A stretch of 64,000 nt of DNA, taken from Rhodanobacter sp. OK091 (GTDB lineage Bacteria; Pseudomonadota; Gammaproteobacteria; Xanthomonadales; Rhodanobacteraceae). The notes below the pieces were generated by a model. It saw nothing but the letters and a program-made list of their open reading frames with translations. It was not told the DNA's origin and searched no databases. The translations under genes were made by a program, and so were the position numbers. Location: assembly GCF_900142825.1 (NCBI RefSeq), contig NZ_FRCH01000002.1:310001-374000 (forward strand), given 5' to 3'. Positions 54,718 through 63,510 of this stretch are shown here, piece after piece (position 1 is the stretch's first letter; each line of letters starts with the position of its first letter).

Positions 54718-56079
54718 GTGCAAGGCAAGGCCACCCGGATCGATCTGTTCAATCTCCGCACGCCGCAGATGCGTGCTTTCCACTTGAGCTGGATGGCCTT
54801 CTTTGTCTGCTTTTTTGGGTGGTTCGCGTTGGCGCCCTTGATGCCGATGGTCAAAGGCGAATTTGGCCTGAGCAAGGATCAGCTGGCCAACATCAATATC
54901 GCTGCGGTTGCCGTCACCGTGCTGGGGCGCCTGCTGATCGGCCCGATGTGCGACCGCTATGGTCCTCGCCGCACCTATACAGCGTTGTTGTTGGCGGGAT
55001 CGATTCCGGTGTTCGGTATCGCCTTCGCCCATAGCTACCAAGCCTTCCTGTTCTTTCGTCTGGCGATCGGCGTGATCGGCGCCAGCTTCGTGATTACCCA
55101 GTACCACACCTCGGTGATGTTCGCCCCCAACGTGGTTGGCACGGCCAACGCGGCCAGCGCCGGCTGGGGCAACGCGGGCGGCGGGGTTACCCAGTCGGTG
55201 ATGCCCTGGGTATGTGTGGCGGTGGTGGCGGTGGGAGTGTCGCAGGCTGCCAGTTGGCGGGTGGCGATGCTGGTGCCAGGGACGTTGATGGTGATCGTGG
55301 GTGGCTTGTACTGGAGGTTCACCCAGGACTGTCCGCAAGGCGACTATCGCGAACTGCGCGCGCGCGGCATCACTCCCGAGAACGGCAAGCGCGGCGGCTG
55401 GGCGGTGTTTCGCATGGCAATGCTCAACTACCGCGTGTGGTTGCTGTTCGTGACCTATGCCGGTTGTTTCGGCATCGAGCTCTTTGTGCATGGAGTGGCC
55501 GCCAGCTATTACGTGGATCGCTTCGGCCTGGACTTGCGCAGCGCGGGGCTGGCGGCCGGAAGCTTCGGCCTGCTGGCGTTGTTCGCGCGTGCGCTTGGCG
55601 GCATCGTGTCGGATCGTCTGGCGCGGCGGCGCGGGCTGATCGCCCGTACGCGGCTGCTGTGCATTCTGATGCTGGGCGAAGGACTGGGATTGCTGTGGTT
55701 CTCCGGCATGCAGAGTGCCGGGCTGGCGGTGGTCGCCATGCTCACCTTCGGCCTTTTCATCCACATGGCTTGCGGCGCCACCTATGCGCTGGTGCCGTTC
55801 ATCGATCGCCAGGCACTGGGCGGGGTGGCCGGCATCATCGGCGCGGGCGGCAATGTGGGTGCGGTGGCGGCCGGCTTCGTACTGAAGAGCACCGGCTCTG
55901 TGCAACACACCTTCATGCTGCTCGGCGGCTTCGTCATCGTCGGTTCGCTATGCGCACTGGCCGTGCGCTTCAGCAGCGAGCATATGGCGCGCGAAGAGCA
56001 GCTCTATCAGGAAGCCTTGCGGCAAAACCATGGCGCGCGCGGCATGCCCGTCGTGCCCGCCGTGCTGGCGGTCGATTGA
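54718..56079 (+). CDS. Nitrate/nitrite MFS transporter (NarK/NasA family)
   Basis: A 453-residue major facilitator with twelve helices. It shows the family's nitrate-signature regions 'GWGNAGGGVTQSVMPWVC' in helix 5 and 'GAGGNVGAVAAGFVLKSTG' in helix 11, plus 'GRLLIGPMCDRYGPRRTYT' in the loop 2-3 region. It imports nitrate for assimilation. I start at GTG 54718, with GGAGG five bases upstream, because the predicted sigma-54 start site lies downstream of the first in-frame ATG at 54592. nirB follows 25 bp after the stop. Confidence 0.92.
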   Translation: MQGKATRIDLFNLRTPQMRAFHLSWMAFFVCFFGWFALAPLMPMVKGEFGLSKDQLANINIAAVAVTVLGRLLIGPMCDRYGPRRTYTALLLAGSIPVFGIAFAHSYQAFLFFRLAIGVIGASFVITQYHTSVMFAPNVVGTANAASAGWGNAGGGVTQSVMPWVCVAVVAVGVSQAASWRVAMLVPGTLMVIVGGLYWRFTQDCPQGDYRELRARGITPENGKRGGWAVFRMAMLNYRVWLLFVTYAGCFGIELFVHGVAASYYVDRFGLDLRSAGLAAGSFGLLALFARALGGIVSDRLARRRGLIARTRLLCILMLGEGLGLLWFSGMQSAGLAVVAMLTFGLFIHMACGATYALVPFIDRQALGGVAGIIGAGGNVGAVAAGFVLKSTGSVQHTFMLLGGFVIVGSLCALAVRFSSEHMAREEQLYQEALRQNHGARGMPVVPAVLAVD

Positions 56080-56104
56080 ACCGGCGAACCTACGGGAGGC
56101 AGCT

Positions 56105-58669
56105 ATGAAGCTTGTTGTAATCGGCAACGGCATGGTGGGCCACAAGCTGCTGGAAGAGCTGATGGCCACCCGGCATGCAGACCTGGAGATCACCGTACTC
56201 TGCGAAGAACCGCGGCCGGCTTATGACCGCGTGCACTTGTCGGAATTCTTCGCCGGCAAGAGCGCGGAAGACCTCTCGCTGGCGACGCCCGGTTTCTTCG
56301 AGCAACCGGGCCTGCAGCTGCGACTCGATGTCCGTGCCACACGCATCGACCGCGTGCTCAAGCAGATAACCTGCGCTGACGGCGAAATCATCTCTTACGA
56401 CAAACTGGTGCTGGCTACCGGTTCCACGCCGTTCGTGCCGGCCATCCCCGGCAACGATCGGCCCGCTTGCCTGGTCTATCGGACGATCGAGGATCTGCAG
56501 GCGATGACCCGCTGGGGTAGGGAGTCCAGAATCGGCGTGGTGGTCGGCGGTGGCTTGCTGGGTCTGGAATGTGCCAAGGCGCTGCATGACCTGGGGCTGG
56601 AAACGCACGTGGTTGAATTTGCCCCGCGGTTGATGACAGTGCAGGTCGACGACGGCGGCGGACGCATGCTGCGGCGGAAGATCGAGGAACTCGGCGTCGT
56701 CGTGCACACACAGAAGAACACCCTGGAGATCGTCGACGGCGAGGCAGCGCGCCATCGCATGAAATTCGCCGATGGCGATCACCTGGAAGCGGATCTCATC
56801 GTGTTCTCCGCAGGCATCCGCCCGCGCGACGAACTGGCCCGGCAAAGCGAACTGGGTGTGGGCGAACGCGGCGGCATCCGCATCGACAATTACTGCCGCA
56901 CCCGCGACTGGGACGTCTACGCGATCGGCGAATGCGCATTGTGGCGCGGCAAGATTTTCGGCCTGGTAGCCCCAGGTTACGAAATGGCGCGCATCGTGGC
57001 GGCCCATCTCGGTGCGCTGCTCGAGCGCAAACAGACGTCCAGACTTTCCGAGTTCTCCGGCGCCGACATGTCCACCAAGCTCAAGCTGATGGGCGTGGAC
57101 GTGGCGAGCATCGGCGACGCCCACGGCGACACGCCGGGCAGCCGCGTCTACCAGTTCAGCGACGAGCGCCGGCAGGTCTACAAGAAGCTGGTGGTGTCCG
57201 GGGACGGCAAGCAGCTGCTGGGTGGCGTGCTGGTCGGCGACGCCGCCGAATACGGCACCTTGCTGCAGATGATGCTCAACGGCATCGAGTTGCCCGAGGC
57301 GCCGGAGTTCCTGATCCTGCCTTCTTCAGATGGCAAGCCCAAACCGGGCCTGGGCGTCGATGCCTTGCCCGCTTCGGCGCAGATCTGCTCCTGCAACAAT
57401 GTGTCCAAGAGCCAGCTGTGCGAGGCAGTAGGCGCCGGTGCCACCTCGATCGTAGCGCTGAAAACAGCCACCAGAGCCGGTACCAGTTGCGGCGGCTGCG
57501 TGCCGCTGGTCACGCAGATCATGAAGTCGGAGATGAAGCGCCAGGGCCTGGCAGTGAACAACCATCTGTGCGAGCACTTCGCCTATACGCGGCAGGAGCT
57601 CTATCACCTGGTCAGGGTAGGGCGTATCCGCCACTTCGGCGAACTGCTGGCGCGCCACGGTAGCGGTCTGGGCTGCGACATCTGCAAGCCTGTGGCGGCG
57701 AGCATCTTCGCTTCGTGCTGGAACGAGTTCGTGCTGCAGGCGGAGCATGCCTCGCTGCAGGATTCGAACGATTATTTCCTCGCGAACATCCAGAAGGACG
57801 GCAGCTATTCCGTGGTGCCACGCATGCCCGCTGGCGAAGTGACTCCGGAAGGCCTGATCGCGGTGGGCCAGATCGCCAGGAAGTACGGCTTGTATACCAA
57901 GATCACCGGCGGCCAGCGGGTGGACATGTTCGGCGCGCGGCTGGAACAGCTTCCGTCGATCTGGGAGGAATTGATCGCGGCCGGTTTCGAATCGGGTCAC
58001 GCCTACGGCAAATCGGTGCGCACCGTGAAATCCTGCGTGGGATCCACCTGGTGCCGCTATGGCGTGCAGGATTCGGTAGGCGCGGCGGTCGACCTGGATG
58101 ACCGCTACAAAGGCCTGCGCTCACCGCACAAGTTGAAGTTCGCGGTATCCGGCTGCACTCGCGAATGCGCGGAGGCGCAGAGCAAGGACGTCGGCGTGAT
58201 CGCCACCGAGAAGGGCTGGAACCTCTACGTGTGCGGCAACGGCGGCATGAAACCGCGCCACGCCGAGTTGCTGGCCGTCGATCTGGATACGCCCACCCTG
58301 ATCAGGTACATCGACCGCTTCCTGATGTTCTACATCCGCACGGCCGATCGTCTGCAACGCACCAGCGTATGGCGCGACAACCTCGAAGGAGGCATGGATT
58401 ACCTCAAGGACGTGATCGTGCACGACACGCTGGGGATCGCTGCCGAACTGGAAGCGGAGATGCAGCAGGTGGTGGACAGCTACGAATGCGAATGGAAAAA
58501 GGCGGTCGGCGACCCCCATACACGCCGCCGGTTCCATCACTTCATCAACAGCGATGCGGCCGACGGCAACGTCGCATTCGTACCCGAGCGCAAGCAGATC
58601 CGTCCGGCCACGATCGAGGAAAAACGCACTCGTCTGGGGCGGATTCCGATGACCGTCGAAATGGAGTGA
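56105..58669 (+). CDS. nirB: Assimilatory nitrite reductase [NAD(P)H] large subunit
   Basis: An 854-residue enzyme reducing nitrite to ammonium. Domains in order: FAD/NAD(P)-binding ('LVVIGNGMVGHKLLEELMA' at the N terminus, 'GVVVGGGLLGLECAKAL'), a BFD-like [2Fe-2S] domain ('ICSCNNVSKSQLCEAV' and 'TSCGGCVPLVTQIM', ~420-480), and the sirohaem [4Fe-4S] domain ('VKSCVGSTWCRYGVQD' and 'VSGCTRECAEAQSKDVG', ~640-700). All cluster cysteines are present. A second copy of its first 26 codons is found in the relic at 47881. It follows the transporter with GGGAGGC upstream. Confidence 0.97.
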   Translation: MKLVVIGNGMVGHKLLEELMATRHADLEITVLCEEPRPAYDRVHLSEFFAGKSAEDLSLATPGFFEQPGLQLRLDVRATRIDRVLKQITCADGEIISYDKLVLATGSTPFVPAIPGNDRPACLVYRTIEDLQAMTRWGRESRIGVVVGGGLLGLECAKALHDLGLETHVVEFAPRLMTVQVDDGGGRMLRRKIEELGVVVHTQKNTLEIVDGEAARHRMKFADGDHLEADLIVFSAGIRPRDELARQSELGVGERGGIRIDNYCRTRDWDVYAIGECALWRGKIFGLVAPGYEMARIVAAHLGALLERKQTSRLSEFSGADMSTKLKLMGVDVASIGDAHGDTPGSRVYQFSDERRQVYKKLVVSGDGKQLLGGVLVGDAAEYGTLLQMMLNGIELPEAPEFLILPSSDGKPKPGLGVDALPASAQICSCNNVSKSQLCEAVGAGATSIVALKTATRAGTSCGGCVPLVTQIMKSEMKRQGLAVNNHLCEHFAYTRQELYHLVRVGRIRHFGELLARHGSGLGCDICKPVAASIFASCWNEFVLQAEHASLQDSNDYFLANIQKDGSYSVVPRMPAGEVTPEGLIAVGQIARKYGLYTKITGGQRVDMFGARLEQLPSIWEELIAAGFESGHAYGKSVRTVKSCVGSTWCRYGVQDSVGAAVDLDDRYKGLRSPHKLKFAVSGCTRECAEAQSKDVGVIATEKGWNLYVCGNGGMKPRHAELLAVDLDTPTLIRYIDRFLMFYIRTADRLQRTSVWRDNLEGGMDYLKDVIVHDTLGIAAELEAEMQQVVDSYECEWKKAVGDPHTRRRFHHFINSDAADGNVAFVPERKQIRPATIEEKRTRLGRIPMTVEME

Positions 58670-58673
58670 TGCC

Positions 58674-59015
58674 ATGAGTTACCGCGCAGCGAAGCAAGGC
58701 TGGGTCCGGGTATGCTCACTCGCGGACATCGTGCCCGACACCGGAGTGTGTGCGCTTGTCCACGGCGAGCAAGTGGCGGTGTTCCGGATCGGCCAGCGCG
58801 ACCTCTACGCGATCGACAACTTCGATCCCATCGCAAGTGCAGCGGTACTTTCGCGCGGGCTGATCGGCAGCCTGGGCGAGCGCATCGTGGTCGCCTCGCC
58901 GATCCACAAGCAGCATTTCGATCTGCGCACCGGCGAATGCATCGAGGTGCCCGAGCACTCCGTGCGCGCCTGGTCGGTGCGGCTGGGCGACGAAGACCAG
59001 GTGCTGATTCGGTGA
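58674..59015 (+). CDS. nirD: Nitrite reductase small subunit
   Basis: A 113-residue Rieske-fold small subunit of the NADH nitrite reductase. It shows 'GWVRVCSLADIVPDTGVCAL', 'VAVFRIGQRDLYAIDNFDP' and 'HKQHFDLRTGECIEVPE'. As usual for NirD, the [2Fe-2S] Cys and His pairs of true Rieske proteins are not all present. It starts 4 bp after the nirB stop. Its last ~30 codons recur in the relic at 48000-48045. Confidence 0.95.
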   Translation: MSYRAAKQGWVRVCSLADIVPDTGVCALVHGEQVAVFRIGQRDLYAIDNFDPIASAAVLSRGLIGSLGERIVVASPIHKQHFDLRTGECIEVPEHSVRAWSVRLGDEDQVLIR

Positions 59016-59069
59016 ACGTGTCCCACCCGAATCTTGCAGTGGCGCAGATTGGGGCGGGTGCCGGCTAAA

Positions 59070-59312
59070 TCAGCGTGGACGGCTGCGGGTGATTCCCGGA
59101 GTCGCTGTTTCTTCGGGGTCGTCCTCCGGATGCCATGGACGTCCCTGTTTGCGTTCGATGTATTCCCGGATCAGCCGGCGTACGACTTGTGAGGACGTCG
59201 CGTCCTCTCCTGCGCACAAGCGTTCGAATACCGCCTTCTTCCGGGGGTCGATCAGGATGGTCAGGCGGGCGGTTCGATTCTCGATGGGCATGCGCTTGGA
59301 TTCGTTTTTCAC
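59070..59312 (-). CDS. Ribbon-helix-helix (CopG-like) DNA-binding protein
   Basis: An 80-residue protein whose residues ~12-52 form an RHH fold: a beta strand 'ARLTILIDPRKKAVFERLCA', then 'SSQVVRRLIREYIERKQG'. It may be a small repressor. The start is GTG at 59312; an internal ATG at 59291 would remove seven residues. There is no toxin-like gene directly next to it, so a toxin-antitoxin role is not supported. The C-terminal tail is Pro/Glu/Arg-rich. Confidence 0.75.
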   Translation of the reverse strand: MKNESKRMPIENRTARLTILIDPRKKAVFERLCAGEDATSSQVVRRLIREYIERKQGRPWHPEDDPEETATPGITRSRPR

Positions 59313-59450
59313 TGGAAGCGACTTCCGTGGTTAATAGGAAAGACTATTCATGTGCCGGTTTTCCTTCGCCGCTCCTGAACGCCTGATGCTGAAGGCCTGA
59401 TGCAGGTTCGACTCGAAGGAGGGAAATGTTCGGCAGCATATCCGTCACCC

Positions 59451-60317
59451 TCAGCGGCGCTTGCGCGGCTCCAGGCAGGAAGGCGGATTCACCAGTTTGG
59501 AGGCTACGGCGTCGAAGATGGGATTGGCCTGACTGGGCGCTTCCAGGTAGCGGCTGATTGCGGCCGCGGCCAGGTTGGCGATTTCCAGCGGCAGCGGAAG
59601 CACGTGCTCCGACCAAAGCCGCAACTCGAAGTTGGCGAGGCGGGAGTCATCGTCAAGACGGCCCCGCGTGTCCTTGAAGGCATCGAGCAGGTTTTTGCCT
59701 TGATCTTCCTTGCGGGAAGCCGCAATCAAGACGCCGCGTGCACGTTCATGGGCGTCCTTCAAAAACGCTTCATAGGCCGACAGGCAGCCGGAAAGGGATC
59801 GTCGATACAGGACAAGATCCGACGCCATGCTTTTTTCGCGATCGGGTTCCACGACTGCAGCGATGAAGCGCGCGGGCAGCCGCGTGATCAAGGTTGCCAG
59901 CGTGCTCTCTTCGGCGCTCGCGTCGCGGCTGAAAGGTAGGTTCAACTGGGGCGCCACATCGTGCACCCATGATCGGGCAACCGGTGCCGCTCCAGTCGAG
60001 AACATTTCCTTACGCAACGCGACCAGCGCCGTACAGCTGCTGGTGAGGCGTGACCACGCATCCGGGAGCGTCGGCCAGAACAGAACCTGCACAAATGCCT
60101 TCGCCGACGTGGCCTTGTGGTGAGCGGCATGCTCGCCAAGGAAAGCGATCTGTTCGGGTTTCAGGGCCGTCGCTGCCGCCGTGGCCGATGCAAGGGATTT
60201 TTTCACCGCGCGCTTGGCGACGTGGGATCCGCGAGGGCTGGTCGCGCCGGGCGCCGCCAGGCTGGCCTTCGCTGGTTGTTTCTTGCCAGCTTCCACGACC
60301 TTATCGAGTGTGGTCAT
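59451..60317 (-). CDS. Protein of unknown function
   Basis: A 288-residue soluble protein. The first ~55 residues are Lys/Ala-rich and disordered-looking, resembling a histone-H1-like tail ('VAKRAVKKSLASATAAATAL'). The rest is helical ('DAWSRLTSSCTALVALRKEM', 'CLSAYEAFLKDAHERARGVL', 'LEIANLAAAAISRYLEAPSQ') and ends in 'EPRKRR'. I recognise no family. It has no signal peptide or membrane helix. It lies between the RHH gene and the divergent hyf genes, and its lower GC and isolated position hint at acquisition. Confidence 0.6.
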   Translation of the reverse strand: MTTLDKVVEAGKKQPAKASLAAPGATSPRGSHVAKRAVKKSLASATAAATALKPEQIAFLGEHAAHHKATSAKAFVQVLFWPTLPDAWSRLTSSCTALVALRKEMFSTGAAPVARSWVHDVAPQLNLPFSRDASAEESTLATLITRLPARFIAAVVEPDREKSMASDLVLYRRSLSGCLSAYEAFLKDAHERARGVLIAASRKEDQGKNLLDAFKDTRGRLDDDSRLANFELRLWSEHVLPLPLEIANLAAAAISRYLEAPSQANPIFDAVASKLVNPPSCLEPRKRR

Positions 60318-60547
60318 GAGCTTTCGCCTCCGAAAGGCGCTCTTCTTTCATAGGGAGGCCCATCGGGCCACCACGGCTGGCCTGATCCGCAGTACGACTT
60401 TCTAGTGACATTCGAGTTCCATCAGTCTTACACTGAAGATGTTTCCAATGGTAATTACATTATCATGAATGACGCATCTCTCCGCCTTTCGTCGCCTCCC
60501 GCTATCCCTATCAGCGTGGTGGCGAGCGAGGTGGTGGAGAGCCGGGG

Positions 60548-62557
60548 GTGAATCCGTTTTTCGCTACGCACGTGCCGGTCCTGCTCGGTCTGGTGTTTGC
60601 CTGGCTGGTGCTGGGCCTCGCCGGATTGGTGCGCTCGCACCGCATCACCTGGGTGGCGTACACCTTGTTTCCGCTCGGTGCGCTTGTCGCCATGGGCATC
60701 GCCGCCGTGGGTTTTTCCGCACTCGCCGACGGGTTCGTGGCGGAACAGGTGATCCTTCCGCTCGGATTGCCGGACTTGCCGTTTCACATTCGCCTCGATG
60801 CGCTCTCCGGTTTTTTCCTGCTGCTGCTTGGCAGCGTCAGCGCCGGCATTTCGGTGTTCGCGGCCGGCTATTTCCGTGCGGGCGAAGGCGCCTCGCCGGG
60901 CCTGCTCTGCCTGCAGTACCACACGTTTCTGGCGAGCATGGCGATGGTCATCCTGGCCGACGATGCCTACCTGTTCATGGTGGCTTGGGAGACGATGGCG
61001 CTCAGCTCGTATTTCCTGGTGACCACGCAGCACCGCATCCCTGAGATCCAGCGCGCCGGCTTTCTGTATCTGTTGATGGCGCATGTGGGAGCGCTGGCGC
61101 TGTTGTTGTGTTTCGGCGTGTTGCAAGGCGGCAGCTGGCTGATGACGTTCGATGCGATGCGCGGCGCCACGCTCTCCCCGGTGTGGGCCGGCGTGGCCTT
61201 CGGGCTGGCGTTGTTCGGTTTCGGTGCCAAGGCGGGGCTGGTGCCCTTGCATGTGTGGCTGCCCGAAGCTCATCCGGCGGCGCCATCGCCGGTGTCCGCC
61301 ATGATGAGCGGCCTGATGCTGAAGGTGGCGATCTACGGCCTGCTGCGCGTCAGTTTCGATCTGCTCCATGGCGGCCCGTGGTGGTGGGGCATGCTGACCT
61401 TGGTGCTGGGGTTGGGCACGGCCTTGTTCGGCGCGGTGTTCGCCGCCGTGCAGACCGACATGAAGCGGCTGCTGGCTTATTCTTCCATCGAGAACATCGG
61501 CTTGATCGCCGCTGCCATCGGTCTGGCCTTGTTGAGCTATGCATTCGATATGCGTTTGCTGGCAGCGCTGGCGTTGACGGCGGCGTTGCTGCATGCGTTG
61601 AACCACGCGCTGTTCAAGAGCCTGCTCTTTCTCGCCACGGGATCCGTGCTCCACGCCACCCACGAGCGCAGTCTGGGCAAATTGGGCGGCCTGATCCGCC
61701 GGATGCCCTGGGTTGCCACCCTGGCCTTGATCGGCACCCTGGCCCTCGCCGGGTTGCCGCCACTCAACGGTTTCGTTTCCGAATGGCTGCTGCTGCAGGC
61801 CTTCCTGTCGACGCCATCTATTCCGCATGCGTTCGTCAACATGATCGTGCCGGTAGGGGCCGCCGTGGTGGCGTTGACCGCCGCGCTGGCCGGCTACGTG
61901 ATGGTCAAGTTCTACGGCGTGATCTTTCTGGGCCAGCCGCGCGAACCGTCATTGATGCAGGCTCATGATGCCGGCTGGCTCGAACGCGTGGGGCTGGGCT
62001 GGCTGGCTCTGGGCTGCATCCTCATCGGCGTATTTCCGCAAGTCGCGCTGAATGCCATTGCCGCCGTGACACGGGTGCTGGTGGGTACAGTGATCCAGCG
62101 CGGACCCGCTCCCTGGTGGATCGCCCCGGTGGCACGGGAGCAGGCTTCCTATAGCGGCTTGTGGCTGCTGCTTGGCATGGCCGGCACGATCGCGGTGATG
62201 TTCGTGCTGGTACGGCGGATGTATCACGGTCGTGTGCGCCGCACGCCGCCATGGAATTGCGGCTACCCCGCGCTGACTCCGCGCATGCAGGACACCGCCG
62301 AAGGGTTCGGCCAGCCGATCCGGCACATGTTCGGGCCGTTCTTCCGTATCGCGCGCGAACTGCCTGCGCCGGATGACCGCGCTCCCCGCTACCGCATCCA
62401 GATCGACGACCGATGCTGGCACGGGCTTTATCTGCCGCTGGCCCGTGCCGTCGGCTGGCTGGCCGATGCGGTTTCCGTGCTGCAGCGTGGCCGTCTGGCC
62501 GTCTATTTGATGTACAGCTTTCTTACCTTGCTGGTCTTGCTGGTATTCGTCCTGTGA
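60548..62557 (+). CDS. hyfB: Hydrogenase-4 component B-like proton-pumping subunit
   Basis: A 669-residue membrane protein of the NuoL/MrpA/HyfB family with about sixteen helices. The proton-channel pattern includes 'MVAWETMALSSYFLVTTQHR' and 'GFGAKAGLVPLHVWLPEAHP' (Lys in the half-channel), 'VSAMMSGLMLKVAIYGLLR' and 'LNHALFKSLLFLATGSVLHA'. It forms part of an energy-converting membrane arm. The GTG at 60548 is the start; the stop overlaps the next gene. HyfB, not NuoL, is chosen because HyfC and HyfE follow. The catalytic subunits lie past the right edge. Confidence 0.88.
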   Translation: MNPFFATHVPVLLGLVFAWLVLGLAGLVRSHRITWVAYTLFPLGALVAMGIAAVGFSALADGFVAEQVILPLGLPDLPFHIRLDALSGFFLLLLGSVSAGISVFAAGYFRAGEGASPGLLCLQYHTFLASMAMVILADDAYLFMVAWETMALSSYFLVTTQHRIPEIQRAGFLYLLMAHVGALALLLCFGVLQGGSWLMTFDAMRGATLSPVWAGVAFGLALFGFGAKAGLVPLHVWLPEAHPAAPSPVSAMMSGLMLKVAIYGLLRVSFDLLHGGPWWWGMLTLVLGLGTALFGAVFAAVQTDMKRLLAYSSIENIGLIAAAIGLALLSYAFDMRLLAALALTAALLHALNHALFKSLLFLATGSVLHATHERSLGKLGGLIRRMPWVATLALIGTLALAGLPPLNGFVSEWLLLQAFLSTPSIPHAFVNMIVPVGAAVVALTAALAGYVMVKFYGVIFLGQPREPSLMQAHDAGWLERVGLGWLALGCILIGVFPQVALNAIAAVTRVLVGTVIQRGPAPWWIAPVAREQASYSGLWLLLGMAGTIAVMFVLVRRMYHGRVRRTPPWNCGYPALTPRMQDTAEGFGQPIRHMFGPFFRIARELPAPDDRAPRYRIQIDDRCWHGLYLPLARAVGWLADAVSVLQRGRLAVYLMYSFLTLLVLLVFVL

Positions 62558-63507
62558 ACGCGCTCGCGCTACTCAGCCAGTTGGGTGGCGCGGTGCTTGC
62601 CGTTGCGCTGGCTCCCGTACTGGCGGGCTGGGTCGCGCAATGCCGGGCCTGGTTGCAGAATCGGTCGGCGCCCCCCTTGCTACAGCCCTACCGCAGCCTG
62701 CGCAAGCTGTTCCGCAAGGATGCGGCACTGGCCACGTATGCCTCGCCCTTGTTTCGCGCCACGCCTTACGTCGTGTTCGGCACGATGGCCATGGCGGCGG
62801 CGATCATTCCCTCGGTGACCACGGATCTGCCGATGGCGCGCGTGGCCGATGCGATCGCCCTGGTCGGCCTGTTTGCGACGGCGCGCGTGTTCATGGCGCT
62901 GGCGGCGATGGATATCGGCACGGTGTTCGGCAGCATGGGCGCGCGGCGCGAGATGATGATCGGCTTTCTCGCCGAGCCGGCGTTGCTGATGGTGCTTTTC
63001 AATGCCTTCCTGATGTTCGGCAGCACGGCGCTGCCGACGGTGGTGGAAGACATCTTGAACACCAAGGGGCTGATGCTGCAGCCGAGTCTGGCCTTCGCCG
63101 GGGTGGCTTTCGTGATGGTGCTGCTGGCGGAGAACGCCCGCATACCGATCGACAATCCGGCGACGCATCTCGAAGTGACGATGATCCACGAGGCGATGCT
63201 GCTCGAGTATTCGGCGCGCCACCTGGCGCTCATGGAATGGGCGTCCTGGCTGAAGCTGTTCAACTACGCCTGCATCGGTTTCGCGCTGTTTGTGCCGTGG
63301 GGCATCGCGTTGCATGCGAACGGGCCGCTGGCGTTGCTGTTCGCCGTTGCATGGCTGGCGGCCAAGCTGGTCGTCGCCGGCGCGGTACTGGCGGTGATCG
63401 AGACGGTTTCCGCCAAGTTGCGCATATTCCGCGCGCCGGAGTTCCTGAGCATGGCATTCCTGCTCGCCGTGCTGGGTCTGCTCGTCCATCTGCTGCTGCA
63501 GTCCTGA
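62554..63507 (+). CDS. hyfC: Hydrogenase-4 component C-like (NuoH-like) membrane subunit
   Basis: A 317-residue NuoH/HyfC-type subunit with eight helices. It has the family's cytosolic loop 'QPYRSLRKLFRKDAALATYA' and 'GARREMMIGFLAEPALLMVL', plus the conserved 'RIPIDNPATHLEVTMIHEAM' and 'EYSARHLALMEWASWLK', which face the quinone/redox partner in related complexes. It joins the membrane arm to the soluble arm. The GTG at 62554 overlaps the hyfB stop (GTGA). Confidence 0.9.
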   Translation: MNALALLSQLGGAVLAVALAPVLAGWVAQCRAWLQNRSAPPLLQPYRSLRKLFRKDAALATYASPLFRATPYVVFGTMAMAAAIIPSVTTDLPMARVADAIALVGLFATARVFMALAAMDIGTVFGSMGARREMMIGFLAEPALLMVLFNAFLMFGSTALPTVVEDILNTKGLMLQPSLAFAGVAFVMVLLAENARIPIDNPATHLEVTMIHEAMLLEYSARHLALMEWASWLKLFNYACIGFALFVPWGIALHANGPLALLFAVAWLAAKLVVAGAVLAVIETVSAKLRIFRAPEFLSMAFLLAVLGLLVHLLLQS

Positions 63508-63510
63508 ATC

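Noticed and set aside
60447-60466. AT-rich AATGGTAATTACATTATCAT near the hyf start, similar in look to the Fur box at 44234
   Set aside because: The dyad symmetry is poor and the half-sites do not align with the Fur consensus without a gap; it may simply be a promoter -10 region.
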